Of a stretch of 64,000 bases of DNA, positions 38,778-47,683 are shown piece after piece. Each line of letters opens with the position of its first letter. Position 1 is the first letter of the stretch. Source of the stretch: Dellaglioa kimchii. Lineage in GTDB: Bacteria > Bacillota > Bacilli > Lactobacillales > Lactobacillaceae. A model generated the notes under the pieces. The model worked only from the letters and a program-made list of their open reading frames with translations, was not told the DNA's origin and ran no database searches. The stretch covers positions 806,001-870,000 of the forward strand of contig NZ_CP170736.1 in the NCBI RefSeq assembly GCF_046115505.1. Direction: 5' to 3'. Both the position numbers and the translations under genes were made by a program.

Positions 38778-39598
38778 TGCCTGATTTTCCACAAGCACTT
38801 TCAATTGCTGGATCAGATAGTAGTGGTGGCGCTGGTATGCAAGCTGACTTAAAAACGATGCAAGAACGACATGTCTATGCTGCAACAGTTCTCGTCGCAA
38901 TCACTGCACAAAACACACTTGGTGTACAAGACAGTCTTCCCCTCCCTACTAAAATTATTAATGAACAATTTGCCTCAATTGCAAATGATTTAGCCATTAA
39001 AGCATGCAAAACAGGGATGCTTGCCGATTCGGAACACGTTAAAGTAGTCGTTAAAAATCTTAAAAAATATCAATTTGGTCCCTTAATCGTTGACCCCGTC
39101 ATGGTTGCAAAAGGTGGTGCCACACTTCTTTCTGAGGATGCTGTTATTACAATCAAGGAAGAGTTAATCCCTTTAGCCACGGTAGTAACCCCAAATATTC
39201 CAGAAGCTGAAGTCATAACTGGCTTGACTATTAATTCAAAAGAAGACATGATTGCGGCTGGAAAAAAGATTAAATTATTAGGTGCAAAAAACGTCATCAT
39301 TAAAGGCGGACATTATAACTCTGAAAATATCGTAAATGACTTTGTATTATTAGAAGATAACGATTCATTCTGGATGAGTTCAAAACGTATTGATACAATT
39401 CGAACTCATGGCACTGGCGATACCCTTTCAGCCTGTATTGCAGCAGAAATTGCCAAAGGACAAGATATTAAAACGGCCATTTTAGTGTCTAAAAAATATG
39501 TTGAAGCAACAATAACCAACGGTATTATCGTTGGGCACGGGCACGGACCTTTAAATCATTGGGCCTATCGTGAGGTAACGCAAAATGAAGACATTTAA
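38777..39598 (+). CDS. thiD: Hydroxymethylpyrimidine/phosphomethylpyrimidine kinase
   Basis: The 273-residue ribokinase-fold enzyme has AGSDSSGGAGMQADLKTM at the N-terminus, the DPVMVAKGG motif and HGTGDTLSACIAA with the catalytic Asp near the C-terminus. It makes HMP-PP for ThiE. AAAGGAG upstream. Coupled to thiM upstream and overlapping thiE by 14 nt. Confidence 0.95.
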   Translation: MPDFPQALSIAGSDSSGGAGMQADLKTMQERHVYAATVLVAITAQNTLGVQDSLPLPTKIINEQFASIANDLAIKACKTGMLADSEHVKVVVKNLKKYQFGPLIVDPVMVAKGGATLLSEDAVITIKEELIPLATVVTPNIPEAEVITGLTINSKEDMIAAGKKIKLLGAKNVIIKGGHYNSENIVNDFVLLEDNDSFWMSSKRIDTIRTHGTGDTLSACIAAEIAKGQDIKTAILVSKKYVEATITNGIIVGHGHGPLNHWAYREVTQNEDI

Positions 39599-40244
39599 TC
39601 AATCATGGTTAGCAAGTTACTTCATTGCAGGAACTCAAGACGTCGCCGATAATCAATTACTACCTACTTTAGAACGAGCGTTAAAATCAGGCATTTCTTG
39701 TTTTCAATTTAGAGAAAAAAATCCCTTAAATCCTTTAACGCGAATACAAAAAAAGACACTCGCAATTGAATGTCAGAGGTTATGCACAAAATATCAAGTT
39801 CCTTTTTTCATTGATGATGATCTACCTTTAGCACTTGAAATTCAAGCAGATGGTATTCACGTTGGCCAAAATGACCAAAAGATTCAAAATGTGATTGATC
39901 AATCGGCGGGGCAATTACTGATTGGCTTTTCTTGTCAAACACCTGAGAAAATTAAACAAGCCAATCAATTATCAGGCATCGCTTATATTGGCAGCGGCCC
40001 TGTCTTTCCTACAAAATCAAAGTCAGACGCGACTGCGCCTCTCGGAATAGCTGGCTTAAATCAATTACTATCAATTAGTCAGCTCCCGATTGTTGCAATT
40101 GGTGGTATCTCAGAAAATAATTTAGCCGAACTGGCTACTACAACTGTTTCGGGAGTTGCTGTTATTTCCTTGATTGCTAAAAGTCCGAACATTGAACAAA
40201 CAGTTCAATCCATAAATCATTATTTTAAATTGGAGGACAATTAA
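39585..40244 (+). CDS. thiE: Thiamine-phosphate synthase
   Basis: The 219-residue TIM-barrel enzyme joins HMP-PP and thiazole phosphate. QFREKNP at about residue 42, FFIDDDLPLALEIQADGIHVGQND, IGSGPVFPTKSK and the C-terminal AIGGI phosphate-binding loop are all present. The start lies inside thiD. The last enzyme of the salvage route, one nucleotide before cytX. Confidence 0.95.
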   Translation: MKTFNQSWLASYFIAGTQDVADNQLLPTLERALKSGISCFQFREKNPLNPLTRIQKKTLAIECQRLCTKYQVPFFIDDDLPLALEIQADGIHVGQNDQKIQNVIDQSAGQLLIGFSCQTPEKIKQANQLSGIAYIGSGPVFPTKSKSDATAPLGIAGLNQLLSISQLPIVAIGGISENNLAELATTTVSGVAVISLIAKSPNIEQTVQSINHYFKLEDN

Positions 40245-40245
40245 G

Positions 40246-41433
40246 ATGACAGAAACTAAAGAATTACGTGGTCAATTTTTACTTTGGTTAGGTGCGGCCA
40301 TTTCAATTGCCGAAATTATGACGGGCATGTTACTAGCTCCACTTGGTTTTTCTAAAGGTTTCCTTGCAATTTTAATTGGTCATTTAATTGGTTGTGGTCT
40401 CTTCTTACTACCTGCTGGTTACATTGGTGCCAAAAAGCATCAGACTGCCATTCAGTCAACTAAAGTTGCTTTTGGCTCAACAGGTGTGCTCTTATTTTCA
40501 CTTATAAATTTGATTCAACTAATTGGTTGGACCGCTGTTATGATCGTCAACGCAATTTCAGCAATGAATGGTATTTCAAGTTCCTTACTTAATTTTAAAA
40601 ATTCAATTATTATGGGACTTGTCATAGCTATTTTGATTATCATTTGGTTATTAGTTAGCGAAAATAGTTTGTATCGAATAAATTTAATTGTTGTTAATTT
40701 ATTAGTTATTGGTGCAGGTATCATGATTTTTTTGATTTTCAAAGCACCCGTTTCACATACTTCCAATGGTTTAAATATGACATTTGGGTCAGCTGTTGAA
40801 TTAAATATCACCATGGCGTTATCTTGGCTACCATTAATAGGTGATTACACAAAATCAACAAAGCATCCACTTGCCATGTCTACAATTAGCTCGTTTAGCT
40901 ATTTTTTTGGTAGTTTAATCATGTTTACAATTGGCTTACTTTTAACAACTAGAACCGGATTTACTGATTTCACCTCATTCTTGGCTACATCAGGTTTAGG
41001 TATAATCGCATTATTCATTATTATATTTTCAACTGTTACGACGACATTTTTAGATGTGATGTCAGCAACAATTAACATTCAGAATATCCATTCCTTTAAA
41101 CATATGAAATTGATTAGCATCATTATAGTTGCACTTGGCTTAGTCATTGCGTGGGTAGTTCCTATTGATAATTATCAAAATTTCTTATATTTTATCGCAT
41201 CAGTTTTTACACCCTTATATGCAATTGTTTTTGTCACCTACTTTATTATGAAAAAAACGTTGCCTTATTGGTTAAATATTATTTGGTGGTTAATGGGCAT
41301 TATTGCGTACTACCAATTACAAAAATTTGATTTTATTTTTGGCACTACAATTATTATTCTATTTGGACTAGGGTTACTCGTTTATCTATCCCAATTTATT
41401 TTACCAAAAAGTCATTTTAGAAATATAAAATAA
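40246..41433 (+). CDS. cytX: Hydroxymethylpyrimidine transporter CytX (NCS1 family)
   Basis: The 395-residue protein has about twelve membrane helices and the NCS1-like N-terminus LLWLGAAISIAEIMTGMLLAPLGFSKGF. CytX proteins are predicted importers of hydroxymethylpyrimidine, and the location as last gene of a TPP-controlled thiM-thiD-thiE operon supports this. GGAGGACAATTAAG precedes the ATG. The substrate is inferred from the family and context. Confidence 0.88.
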   Translation: MTETKELRGQFLLWLGAAISIAEIMTGMLLAPLGFSKGFLAILIGHLIGCGLFLLPAGYIGAKKHQTAIQSTKVAFGSTGVLLFSLINLIQLIGWTAVMIVNAISAMNGISSSLLNFKNSIIMGLVIAILIIIWLLVSENSLYRINLIVVNLLVIGAGIMIFLIFKAPVSHTSNGLNMTFGSAVELNITMALSWLPLIGDYTKSTKHPLAMSTISSFSYFFGSLIMFTIGLLLTTRTGFTDFTSFLATSGLGIIALFIIIFSTVTTTFLDVMSATINIQNIHSFKHMKLISIIIVALGLVIAWVVPIDNYQNFLYFIASVFTPLYAIVFVTYFIMKKTLPYWLNIIWWLMGIIAYYQLQKFDFIFGTTIIILFGLGLLVYLSQFILPKSHFRNIK

Positions 41434-41444
41434 CTATTTACAAA

Positions 41445-41524
41445 AAAATAGAGATTTAGCGTTCTCCCCGGTGTTAAACAACTGTTTAGCATTACAAGGT
41501 GAACTCTAAATCTCTATTTTAATT
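41445..41524. terminator. Three-tier hairpin between cytX and tsaD, probably a bidirectional terminator
   Basis: The outer 14-bp perfect stem (41445-41458 with 41507-41520) encloses GTTC/GAAC (41461-41464 with 41501-41504). An inner 8-bp hairpin (41472-41479 with 41484-41491) follows. A and T runs flank the outer stem. It sits between the convergent ends of cytX and tsaD. Confidence 0.75.
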
Positions 41525-41533
41525 TTAAAATAA

Positions 41534-42562
41534 TTAAACTATCCAATCAAATTCTAAACTAGGATCAGCATTTAAATTTAATCCTGCACGTTGACCTTTA
41601 ATAAATTCAACATATCCTGCTGCACCAATCATTGCAGCATTATCACCACATAATTTAATAGGCGCCTTCACAAATTCAATATCATTCATTTTCTTCATCT
41701 CAGATTCAAGTCTTGTACGTAACCCTTTATTAGCTGCCACGCCACCGGCTAAAATTAACTGTTTAATATCATACTCATGACAGGCACGTACCGTTTTCTC
41801 AGCAAGGACATCAATCACGCTTTGTTGAAAGCTTGTTGCTAAATCAGCCCGGTCCAACTCTTCGCCTAATTGATCTGCATGATGAACTGTATTGATGAAG
41901 GCACTTTTCAACCCACTAAAACTAAAGTCATAACTATCATCCTTGATCATGGCACGCGGAAAATTAAACGTATCTTGCCCTGTATGTGCAAGTTCATCAA
42001 TTTCTTTTCCTGATGGATAAGTCATCCCAAGAACACGCCCAACTTTATCATAGGCTTCACCTGCTGCGTCATCACGTGTTTCACCAATAATTTCAAATTG
42101 ACCTTCTTCAGGCATATAAACTAACTCAGTATGCCCACCCGAAACGAGTAAAGCCATTGATGGATACACTATTTCAGATTCATAGCGCGCTGCAAAAATA
42201 TGACCTGCCATATGGTTAACGGGAATTAAAGGTAATTCGTGCGCAAATGCAATAGCTTTAGCAGCAGAAACACCCACTAATAAAGCACCAACTAGTCCTG
42301 GTCCATAAGTAACCGCAACAGCGTCTAAATCATTATAAGTTACATTTGCTTCTGTCATAGCGTCTTTAATACAACCTGTAATTTGTTCGATATGGTGGCG
42401 GCTGGCAACTTCAGGTACAACCCCACCAAAACGTTTATGACTATTAACTTGTGTTGCAATGATATTCGACAAAATGACATGCCCATTTTCAACCACTGCG
42501 ACACTAGTTTCATCACAACTTGATTCAAATGCTAAAATTAAATTTCTTTCCGTTTTATCCAT
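41534..42562 (-). CDS. tsaD: tRNA N6-threonylcarbamoyladenosine synthase TsaD
   Basis: The protein of about 342 residues is the catalytic subunit of the t6A37 complex. FESSCDETSVAVV near the start and the metal-binding NHMAGHIFA (HxxxH) are visible, as are VSGGHTELV, GEAYDKVGR and AGGVAANKGLR. The ATG at 42562 with AGAGG upstream is chosen. A TTG five codons earlier overlaps that site. Third gene of tsaB-rimI-tsaD. Confidence 0.96.
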   Translation of the reverse strand: MDKTERNLILAFESSCDETSVAVVENGHVILSNIIATQVNSHKRFGGVVPEVASRHHIEQITGCIKDAMTEANVTYNDLDAVAVTYGPGLVGALLVGVSAAKAIAFAHELPLIPVNHMAGHIFAARYESEIVYPSMALLVSGGHTELVYMPEEGQFEIIGETRDDAAGEAYDKVGRVLGMTYPSGKEIDELAHTGQDTFNFPRAMIKDDSYDFSFSGLKSAFINTVHHADQLGEELDRADLATSFQQSVIDVLAEKTVRACHEYDIKQLILAGGVAANKGLRTRLESEMKKMNDIEFVKAPIKLCGDNAAMIGAAGYVEFIKGQRAGLNLNADPSLEFDWIV

Positions 42563-42593
42563 TGAGACCTCTTTCAACTTAATTCATATTCCT

Positions 42594-43160
42594 TTATTTT
42601 AATTTAAGCAACATATCAACAGCATCTTGCCCATCTTCAATATAATAATTTTCTCGGATACCCACTTTAGTAAATCCTAGTTGGTGGTATAGATTTAAAG
42701 CCGTCTGGTTATCGCGGCGAACCTCTAAACTAACCGTTCTAAATTTCATTAAACGAGCACGCCTTGTAATAGACGTTACCAAAAAGTTTCCCATCCCTCT
42801 ACCTTGGCATTCCGGTAAAACAGCAATATTCGCAATATGAACGTCTCCTGTTATTGCATCCGTTGAACAACCAATAAAGCCTAACATTTTATCTTCCTTA
42901 CGTAAGACTAAATAAAGTGTTTTGCTTTTTTGGCAAATTTCGCCTTCAAATATTTTTGCGCTCCATGGTGATTTTCCACCATAAACTGCTTTTTCAATCT
43001 CAAGTAGTTCCGGAATATCAGGTACAACGGCACGCGTCATAAAATAACTTTCATTTCTAATTTGAATTCTATGATTCTGAAAAACTAATGTCCTAACAGG
43101 TTCATCTGGTCTTAATTCTGGAATAATTTGTTTCACTCGTGCTTTAAATTTTTTCAACAT
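42594..43160 (-). CDS. rimI: RimI-type ribosomal protein alanine N-acetyltransferase
   Basis: The 188-residue GNAT protein has the acetyl-CoA loop PECQGRGMGNFLV at about residues 115-127, the ANIAV strand before it and LYHQLGFTKVGIRENYY near the end. An N-terminal extension of about 40 residues precedes the GNAT core. RimI acetylates the N-terminus of ribosomal protein S18 in E. coli. It overlaps tsaB by 17 nt and lies in the t6A operon, as in most Firmicutes. Confidence 0.92.
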   Translation of the reverse strand: MLKKFKARVKQIIPELRPDEPVRTLVFQNHRIQIRNESYFMTRAVVPDIPELLEIEKAVYGGKSPWSAKIFEGEICQKSKTLYLVLRKEDKMLGFIGCSTDAITGDVHIANIAVLPECQGRGMGNFLVTSITRRARLMKFRTVSLEVRRDNQTALNLYHQLGFTKVGIRENYYIEDGQDAVDMLLKLK

Positions 43161-43866
43161 AGGTATTATGATCCTTATCTGAATGGGTTTCTAACCATTG
43201 CGTCTCTGCTTGCGTTAATCGCAAATAATTTGGTATAAATGTCTCCTGATCAACGGGCTCTTTATCTTTACCGATTAATCCCAAAACAAATGCCTGAGGA
43301 ATATTTAAAAATGAAGCTGGAAACTGTGCCTGATCACCTAAAATATCGATAATTTGTTCTTTAAATAAATCGACATCAGTTCCAACAAAAATTTGTGGTC
43401 GATTACGCTCTTTTAATTCATTCATCCAAGTCACAAGTTCTCTATGCTGATCTGGTAATTCATTTACAAGCTCAGTATCATTTTTATACAAACCTGAGAA
43501 TACGTAATTCCTACGTGCGTCAAATAACGGCACAATATCAGACTCACCATTTGTGGAAATGCCTGCAGCCAACATTGCTAAACTAGAGACACCAACTAAT
43601 TCACAGTCTAATGTAAATGCAAGTGTTTTAGCTGTGGCAACACCAATCCTAAGACCTGTAAAAGATCCTGGCCCTTGTGCAACTACAATTCGGTCTAGTT
43701 CTGCCGGCTTAACACCTGCTAATTTCATGACATCAGAAATTGCTGGCATCAATGTAATACTATGATTTTTTTTTATATTTGTTGTAATTGTTGCTAATAG
43801 TGCCCTATCTTCTAAAACAGCGACACTGAGTGGTATATTCGATGTATCAATTGCTAAAATTTTCAT
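43144..43866 (-). CDS. tsaB: tRNA threonylcarbamoyladenosine biosynthesis protein TsaB
   Basis: The 240-residue ASKHA-fold protein has MKILAIDTSNIPLSVAV and the conserved VAQGPGSFTGLRIGVATAK segment (about 62-80). TsaB partners TsaD and TsaE to place t6A on ANN-decoding tRNAs. First gene of the operon. AAGGAAG upstream of the ATG. Confidence 0.95.
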   Translation of the reverse strand: MKILAIDTSNIPLSVAVLEDRALLATITTNIKKNHSITLMPAISDVMKLAGVKPAELDRIVVAQGPGSFTGLRIGVATAKTLAFTLDCELVGVSSLAMLAAGISTNGESDIVPLFDARRNYVFSGLYKNDTELVNELPDQHRELVTWMNELKERNRPQIFVGTDVDLFKEQIIDILGDQAQFPASFLNIPQAFVLGLIGKDKEPVDQETFIPNYLRLTQAETQWLETHSDKDHNTYVEKI

Positions 43867-43945
43867 TCATATCTTCCTTTATCTCTGCTTTGTTAACATT
43901 TTAGCACAAAAGTAGTATCACAAATTTTTTCTAAGAGAAAATTAA

Positions 43946-43974
43946 CAAAAAAATAGGACAAATAATTGTCCTAT
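43946..43974 (-). terminator. galE terminator
   Basis: A 9-bp perfect stem ATAGGACAA/TTGTCCTAT (43953-43961 with 43966-43974) followed on the minus strand by a T run, 15 nt beyond the galE stop. Confidence 0.85.
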
Positions 43975-43988
43975 CGTTAATAATTAAT

Positions 43989-44978
43989 TTATTTTGAAAA
44001 TCCATTTGGATGTGTCTGTTCAAAAGTCCATGCCGTTTTAATGATATCTTCCATATTTTCATACTTAGGAGCCCAACCAAGAATTTCATGTGCTTTTTCA
44101 CTTGCTGCAACTAAAGTCGAGGGATCCCCTGCACGACGTGGTGCAATTTCTGCAGGGATTTCTTTACCTGTTGCACGACGAGCTGCTTCTAAGATTTCCA
44201 TATTTGAAAATCCATTAGATGAACCTAGATTAAAGGCATTACTTTCATTTCCCGCAAGTAAGTAATCTAAAGCACGGATATGTGCATCTGCTAAATCAAG
44301 AACATGCACATAATCACGGACGTTTGTACCATCATTAGTATCATAATCATCCCCAAAAATTTGTAATTTTTCACGTTCTCCGTTAGCAACTTGTAAAATA
44401 ATTGGAATTAAATGTGTTTCGGGATTGTGATCTTCACCGATGCTACCATCTGGTTTTGATCCAGCAACATTGAAATAACGTAATGCGACAAACTTAACAC
44501 CATCTGCAACATCAGTCCAGTGCATAATTTTTTCCATGGCTAATTTACTTTCACCATATGGATTTGTTGGAATTTGAGGGTCGTCTTCATGAATTGGGAC
44601 AACTTTAGGTTCACCATACGTTGCAGCTGTTGAAGAAAAGACGATTTTCTTAACACCAACTTCAGTCATGACTTCAAGTAAATGAATCATCCCTGCTGTA
44701 TTATTGTCAAAATATTTTAATGGTTTTACCATTGATTCACCAACAAGAGATGAAGCCGCAAAATGAATAACTGCTTCAATATCCTCATTTTTGAAAACAT
44801 TTCGCATAAAATCTTTATCTGCAATGTCTCCCTGATAAAATTTAGCCTTTTTATTAACAGCTTCTATGTGCCCTGTCACTAAGTTATCAACAACCACAAC
44901 ATCGCGATTATTTTCTACTAATTGATCAACAGTATGTGAACCGATGTAACCTGCGCCACCCAAAACTAAAATTGACAT
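43989..44978 (-). CDS. galE: UDP-glucose 4-epimerase
   Basis: The 329-residue SDR enzyme has the NAD-binding GGAGYIGSH at the N-terminus, the FSSTAATYG serine/threonine region and the catalytic YGESK. NVRDYVHVLDLADAH is typical of GalE. It interconverts UDP-glucose and UDP-galactose for the Leloir pathway and surface glycans. Single gene, GGAGG upstream of the ATG, own terminator. Confidence 0.96.
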   Translation of the reverse strand: MSILVLGGAGYIGSHTVDQLVENNRDVVVVDNLVTGHIEAVNKKAKFYQGDIADKDFMRNVFKNEDIEAVIHFAASSLVGESMVKPLKYFDNNTAGMIHLLEVMTEVGVKKIVFSSTAATYGEPKVVPIHEDDPQIPTNPYGESKLAMEKIMHWTDVADGVKFVALRYFNVAGSKPDGSIGEDHNPETHLIPIILQVANGEREKLQIFGDDYDTNDGTNVRDYVHVLDLADAHIRALDYLLAGNESNAFNLGSSNGFSNMEILEAARRATGKEIPAEIAPRRAGDPSTLVAASEKAHEILGWAPKYENMEDIIKTAWTFEQTHPNGFSK

Positions 44979-45057
44979 TTAAATTCCTCCAAATAGTTTA
45001 TTTTCTTTATTATAACTTATTTTAGTAAATTTATCAGTGATTCACCCTTCTTTAGCA

Positions 45058-45098
45058 AATAAATAGACGGCGAAAATAAATTCGCCGTCTGGTTAGTT
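45058..45098 (-). terminator. Terminator of the tautomerase gene
   Basis: A stem GACGGCGAA/TTCGCCGTC (45066-45074 with 45081-45089) just beyond the tautomerase stop, followed on the minus strand by TATTTATTTG. Confidence 0.7.
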
Positions 45099-45099
45099 T

Positions 45100-45489
45100 C
45101 TATAAGTCACCTGTTAAAAATTGTGCTTGGCCCATACCAAAGCTCCAATCTTCATCAGTATTAGTTGTTAAATTAATCATTAAATCTTCTGGTCTCAATC
45201 CAACTTTTATTTGTAACTGTTGCATTAACTGTTGATAGAAGGCTTCTTTTTGCTCTGTTGTTCTTGGTCGCGTTGTTAAACTAAAAACCAATACTTCCTT
45301 TGTGCGCTTAAATCCAAGCCCAGTATCTAAAATTTGCATTTCATTTATTGGATGTTGAGTGACAATTTGATATCTATCACCAACTGGTGCGCCAAATGAA
45401 TTAAGCATCACATCATAAGCGATATCTAAAATTTCTTTTATTTGGCCTTCAGAACGGCCTTCAATCATATCAATTTTCATCAATGGCAT
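45100..45489 (-). CDS. Tautomerase family protein
   Basis: The 129-residue protein begins MPLMKIDMIEGRS, so after Met removal Pro is N-terminal, the catalytic base of the 4-oxalocrotonate tautomerase superfamily. The length fits the fused-repeat class similar to malonate semialdehyde decarboxylase and Tautomerase_2 proteins rather than the 60-residue 4-OT type. Substrate unknown. It starts 13 nt after the folT-like gene and probably shares its transcript, which places a tautomerase under THF-riboswitch-linked transcription. Confidence 0.85.
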   Translation of the reverse strand: MPLMKIDMIEGRSEGQIKEILDIAYDVMLNSFGAPVGDRYQIVTQHPINEMQILDTGLGFKRTKEVLVFSLTTRPRTTEQKEAFYQQLMQQLQIKVGLRPEDLMINLTTNTDEDWSFGMGQAQFLTGDL

Positions 45490-45502
45490 AGATTGAATCC
45501 TC

Positions 45503-46024
45503 CTATAATCGTTTACCTAATCTTTGGATTTGTTTATTATTCCCAACAATGTATAACAAAATAATTTGAATTGGAATTAAAATTAAATCTTTAATGGCAC
45601 GTGCATAGATAATTGTCCAAGGTGACTGGTACATTAATACTAGCCAAAATGTATTTAACAATAAATCAATAACAACGACATTGATTAATACGGCAATAAT
45701 AATTCGCGGTAACGTAAATGGTTTTTTATAAAATACAAGTCCATAGAAAAACGCACCTAAGAAAGCAGATAGCGAGAATCCCCAGAAGAAAGTACCTCCT
45801 TTACTGAATAATACTGTCCCAAGTAAATCCGATAAAACAGAACCAATACCACCCAGTAATGGACCAAACCACGCCGCTAATAGATAAGTCGCAATAAAAG
45901 TGAAACTTATCCGTAACGTTAATACCTGATACGATAATAAATTAGTTAGAATAATTTGACCAGCCAATAATAGACCCATCACCGCTATATTCTTTGCGGT
46001 TAATCTCTTTGTTAAATTTTCCAT
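45503..46024 (-). CDS. folT: ECF transporter substrate-binding subunit, FolT-like
   Basis: The 173-residue protein has about six helices and the ECF S-component layout: NIAVMGLLLAGQIILTNLLSYQ at the N-terminus, LGGIGSVLSDLLGTVLFSKG, and LINVVVIDLLLNTFWL near residue 120. The folate assignment rests on similarity to FolT and on the THF riboswitch upstream. It needs the shared EcfA1A2T module, not present in this window. The ATG at 46024 lies 11 nt after a GGAG that can be masked in a hairpin. Confidence 0.85.
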   Translation of the reverse strand: MENLTKRLTAKNIAVMGLLLAGQIILTNLLSYQVLTLRISFTFIATYLLAAWFGPLLGGIGSVLSDLLGTVLFSKGGTFFWGFSLSAFLGAFFYGLVFYKKPFTLPRIIIAVLINVVVIDLLLNTFWLVLMYQSPWTIIYARAIKDLILIPIQIILLYIVGNNKQIQRLGKRL

Positions 46025-46027
46025 GAT

Positions 46028-46165
46028 TCAGACATCTCCTCGTTGGAGTTGCCACATTGTGGTATGCGGCGAATGCGAGAACACAACCGCAGCTATCGCT
46101 AGCCTTCGTCCAAAAGACACATTCCGTCCTTTTGGCACTTAACGCTGTATTCTCTACCCCGAAAT
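46028..46165 (-). promoter_or_regulatory. THF (tetrahydrofolate) riboswitch upstream of folT
   Basis: On the minus strand the conserved parts are GTAGAG, GCGTTAAGTG (46144-46135), GGAATGT and ACGAAGG. An eight-pair P2-like helix forms between GAGAATAC (46154-46147) and GTGTTCTC, and a CCAAAAG/CTTTTGG helix (46135-46110 region) is present. The GGAG ribosome-binding site (46036-46039) can pair with CTCC at 46045-46048, so control is probably translational. A promoter-like TATACT lies just upstream at about 46189-46194. Confidence 0.8.
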
Positions 46166-46226
46166 TTTGTATTTTACTACTTGTGTAGTATACCACTAAA
46201 AAGAAAATAACTTTGGGTGTTTCTTT

Positions 46227-47588
46227 TTAATTTATTTTCTTTTCACGAATCATAAAAATTAATCCCATGAGTAATCCTAATGCAGCAGGAACTATCCAAC
46301 TTAAGCCAATATTAAACAGCGGTAAATAATGATTTGCAAAGGCTAACATATTTTTAGCAAAGGCTAAATTTTTAATTGAAATTGGCATCGCGTTTAGTCC
46401 ATCAAAAATAGCACTAAAGAGCGTTAGAACGGTTAACCATTTGTAGATAATGCTGACTTTTAAGTCATACTTATTTAAAGTAGGTTCTAAACAGGCAGCA
46501 ATCATCAATACAATGGCAAGTGGGTAAAGCAACATCAAAACTGGTGTTGACAATGTAATTAATTGATCTAACCCAACGTTGGCAATTAAACAACTAATCA
46601 CACATCCCAGTGTTAAATACAATTTGTAGCTACCACGACCAATAATTTCAACACATGTTTTAGCACATGCGCTAGTCACGCCAATTGCTGTTTTAATACA
46701 AGCAACAACAATAATTGCAGCAAGAAAGAAACTTCCAAATTGACCAAAATAACGTTGAGCAACTTGAGCTAAAATAGCACCACCATTACCAGAATGTGGA
46801 AATACACCCAGACTCGTTGCTCCCAGATATGCCAAGCAAGTATAGATGACTCCCATCAAAATAACACTGATACTACCAGAATAGATAATCCCTTTAGTAA
46901 TCGATTTAGGATTTGTAATACCTAAATCTTTAATTGTATCTACAATAATAATACCAAAAGCCAAACCAGCGAGTGCATCCATAGTGTAATATCCTTGCCC
47001 AAAAGCAGACATAAAAGCACCATTCTGGTAAGAACTTGTTGCGGGGAAATCTGAAAAATTACCCATTGGTTTAATAAATACAAATAACAATAAAATAGCC
47101 AATGCACATAAAAATATGGGATTTAAATACTTACCAACATAGACTAATATCTTGGTTGGTTTAACTGCCAAAAGCCAAACTATTGTGAAGAATAAAATTG
47201 AAAATAATAATAGCCAAATAGAGTGTTGGCTGGCTTTAATATGTGGTGCAATTCCGATTTCAAACGGAATTGTCGCTGACCTTGGGCCTGCAAATAGCGG
47301 TCCAATAGTTAGATAGAGCAGCATTGTGAAAATTATGCCATACGTTCGATTAACCTTAGAGGCTAAATCAAAAACTCCCCTACTTTTAGACAATCCAATA
47401 GCGATTACACCTAAAAAAGGTAACCCAACGCCAGCAATTAGAAAACCTAAATTACCTATCCACAGGTTTTGTCCGGATTGTTGACCTACAAAGACTGGAA
47501 AAATTAAATTTCCCGCACCAAAAAATAAACCGAATAACATTGAACTAATAAATAAATACTCATTCTTACTTAATTGTTTTTCTTTCAT
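46227..47588 (-). CDS. brnQ: Branched-chain amino acid transporter BrnQ
   Basis: The protein of about 453 residues has 12 predicted helices and the LIVCS family signature GLFFGAGNLIFPVFVGQQSG near the N-terminus. It imports Leu, Ile and Val with Na+ or H+. I choose the ATG at 47588, 8 nt after AAGGTGG. An in-frame ATG at 47594 and GTG at 47600 crowd that site. A promoter with TTGACT (47632-47637) and TATGAA (47609-47614), 17 bp apart, lies upstream on the minus strand. No T-box leader is seen. Confidence 0.95.
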   Translation of the reverse strand: MKEKQLSKNEYLFISSMLFGLFFGAGNLIFPVFVGQQSGQNLWIGNLGFLIAGVGLPFLGVIAIGLSKSRGVFDLASKVNRTYGIIFTMLLYLTIGPLFAGPRSATIPFEIGIAPHIKASQHSIWLLLFSILFFTIVWLLAVKPTKILVYVGKYLNPIFLCALAILLLFVFIKPMGNFSDFPATSSYQNGAFMSAFGQGYYTMDALAGLAFGIIIVDTIKDLGITNPKSITKGIIYSGSISVILMGVIYTCLAYLGATSLGVFPHSGNGGAILAQVAQRYFGQFGSFFLAAIIVVACIKTAIGVTSACAKTCVEIIGRGSYKLYLTLGCVISCLIANVGLDQLITLSTPVLMLLYPLAIVLMIAACLEPTLNKYDLKVSIIYKWLTVLTLFSAIFDGLNAMPISIKNLAFAKNMLAFANHYLPLFNIGLSWIVPAALGLLMGLIFMIREKKIN

Positions 47589-47683
47589 TCTCATAACCAC
47601 CTTATCTGTTCATATACAGTAACAAATTCATAGTCAAAGTACAATATAATATGTATAATCTAAGTGTCAGCAAGGAGGAAAAT

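Noticed and set aside
45942..46196. 84-residue Cys-rich frame upstream of folT
   Set aside because: It covers the THF riboswitch and runs into folT out of frame. The RNA explains the conservation.
47589..47650. T-box leader for brnQ
   Set aside because: The gap is too short, and no T-box sequence (TGGNACCGCG type) is present.
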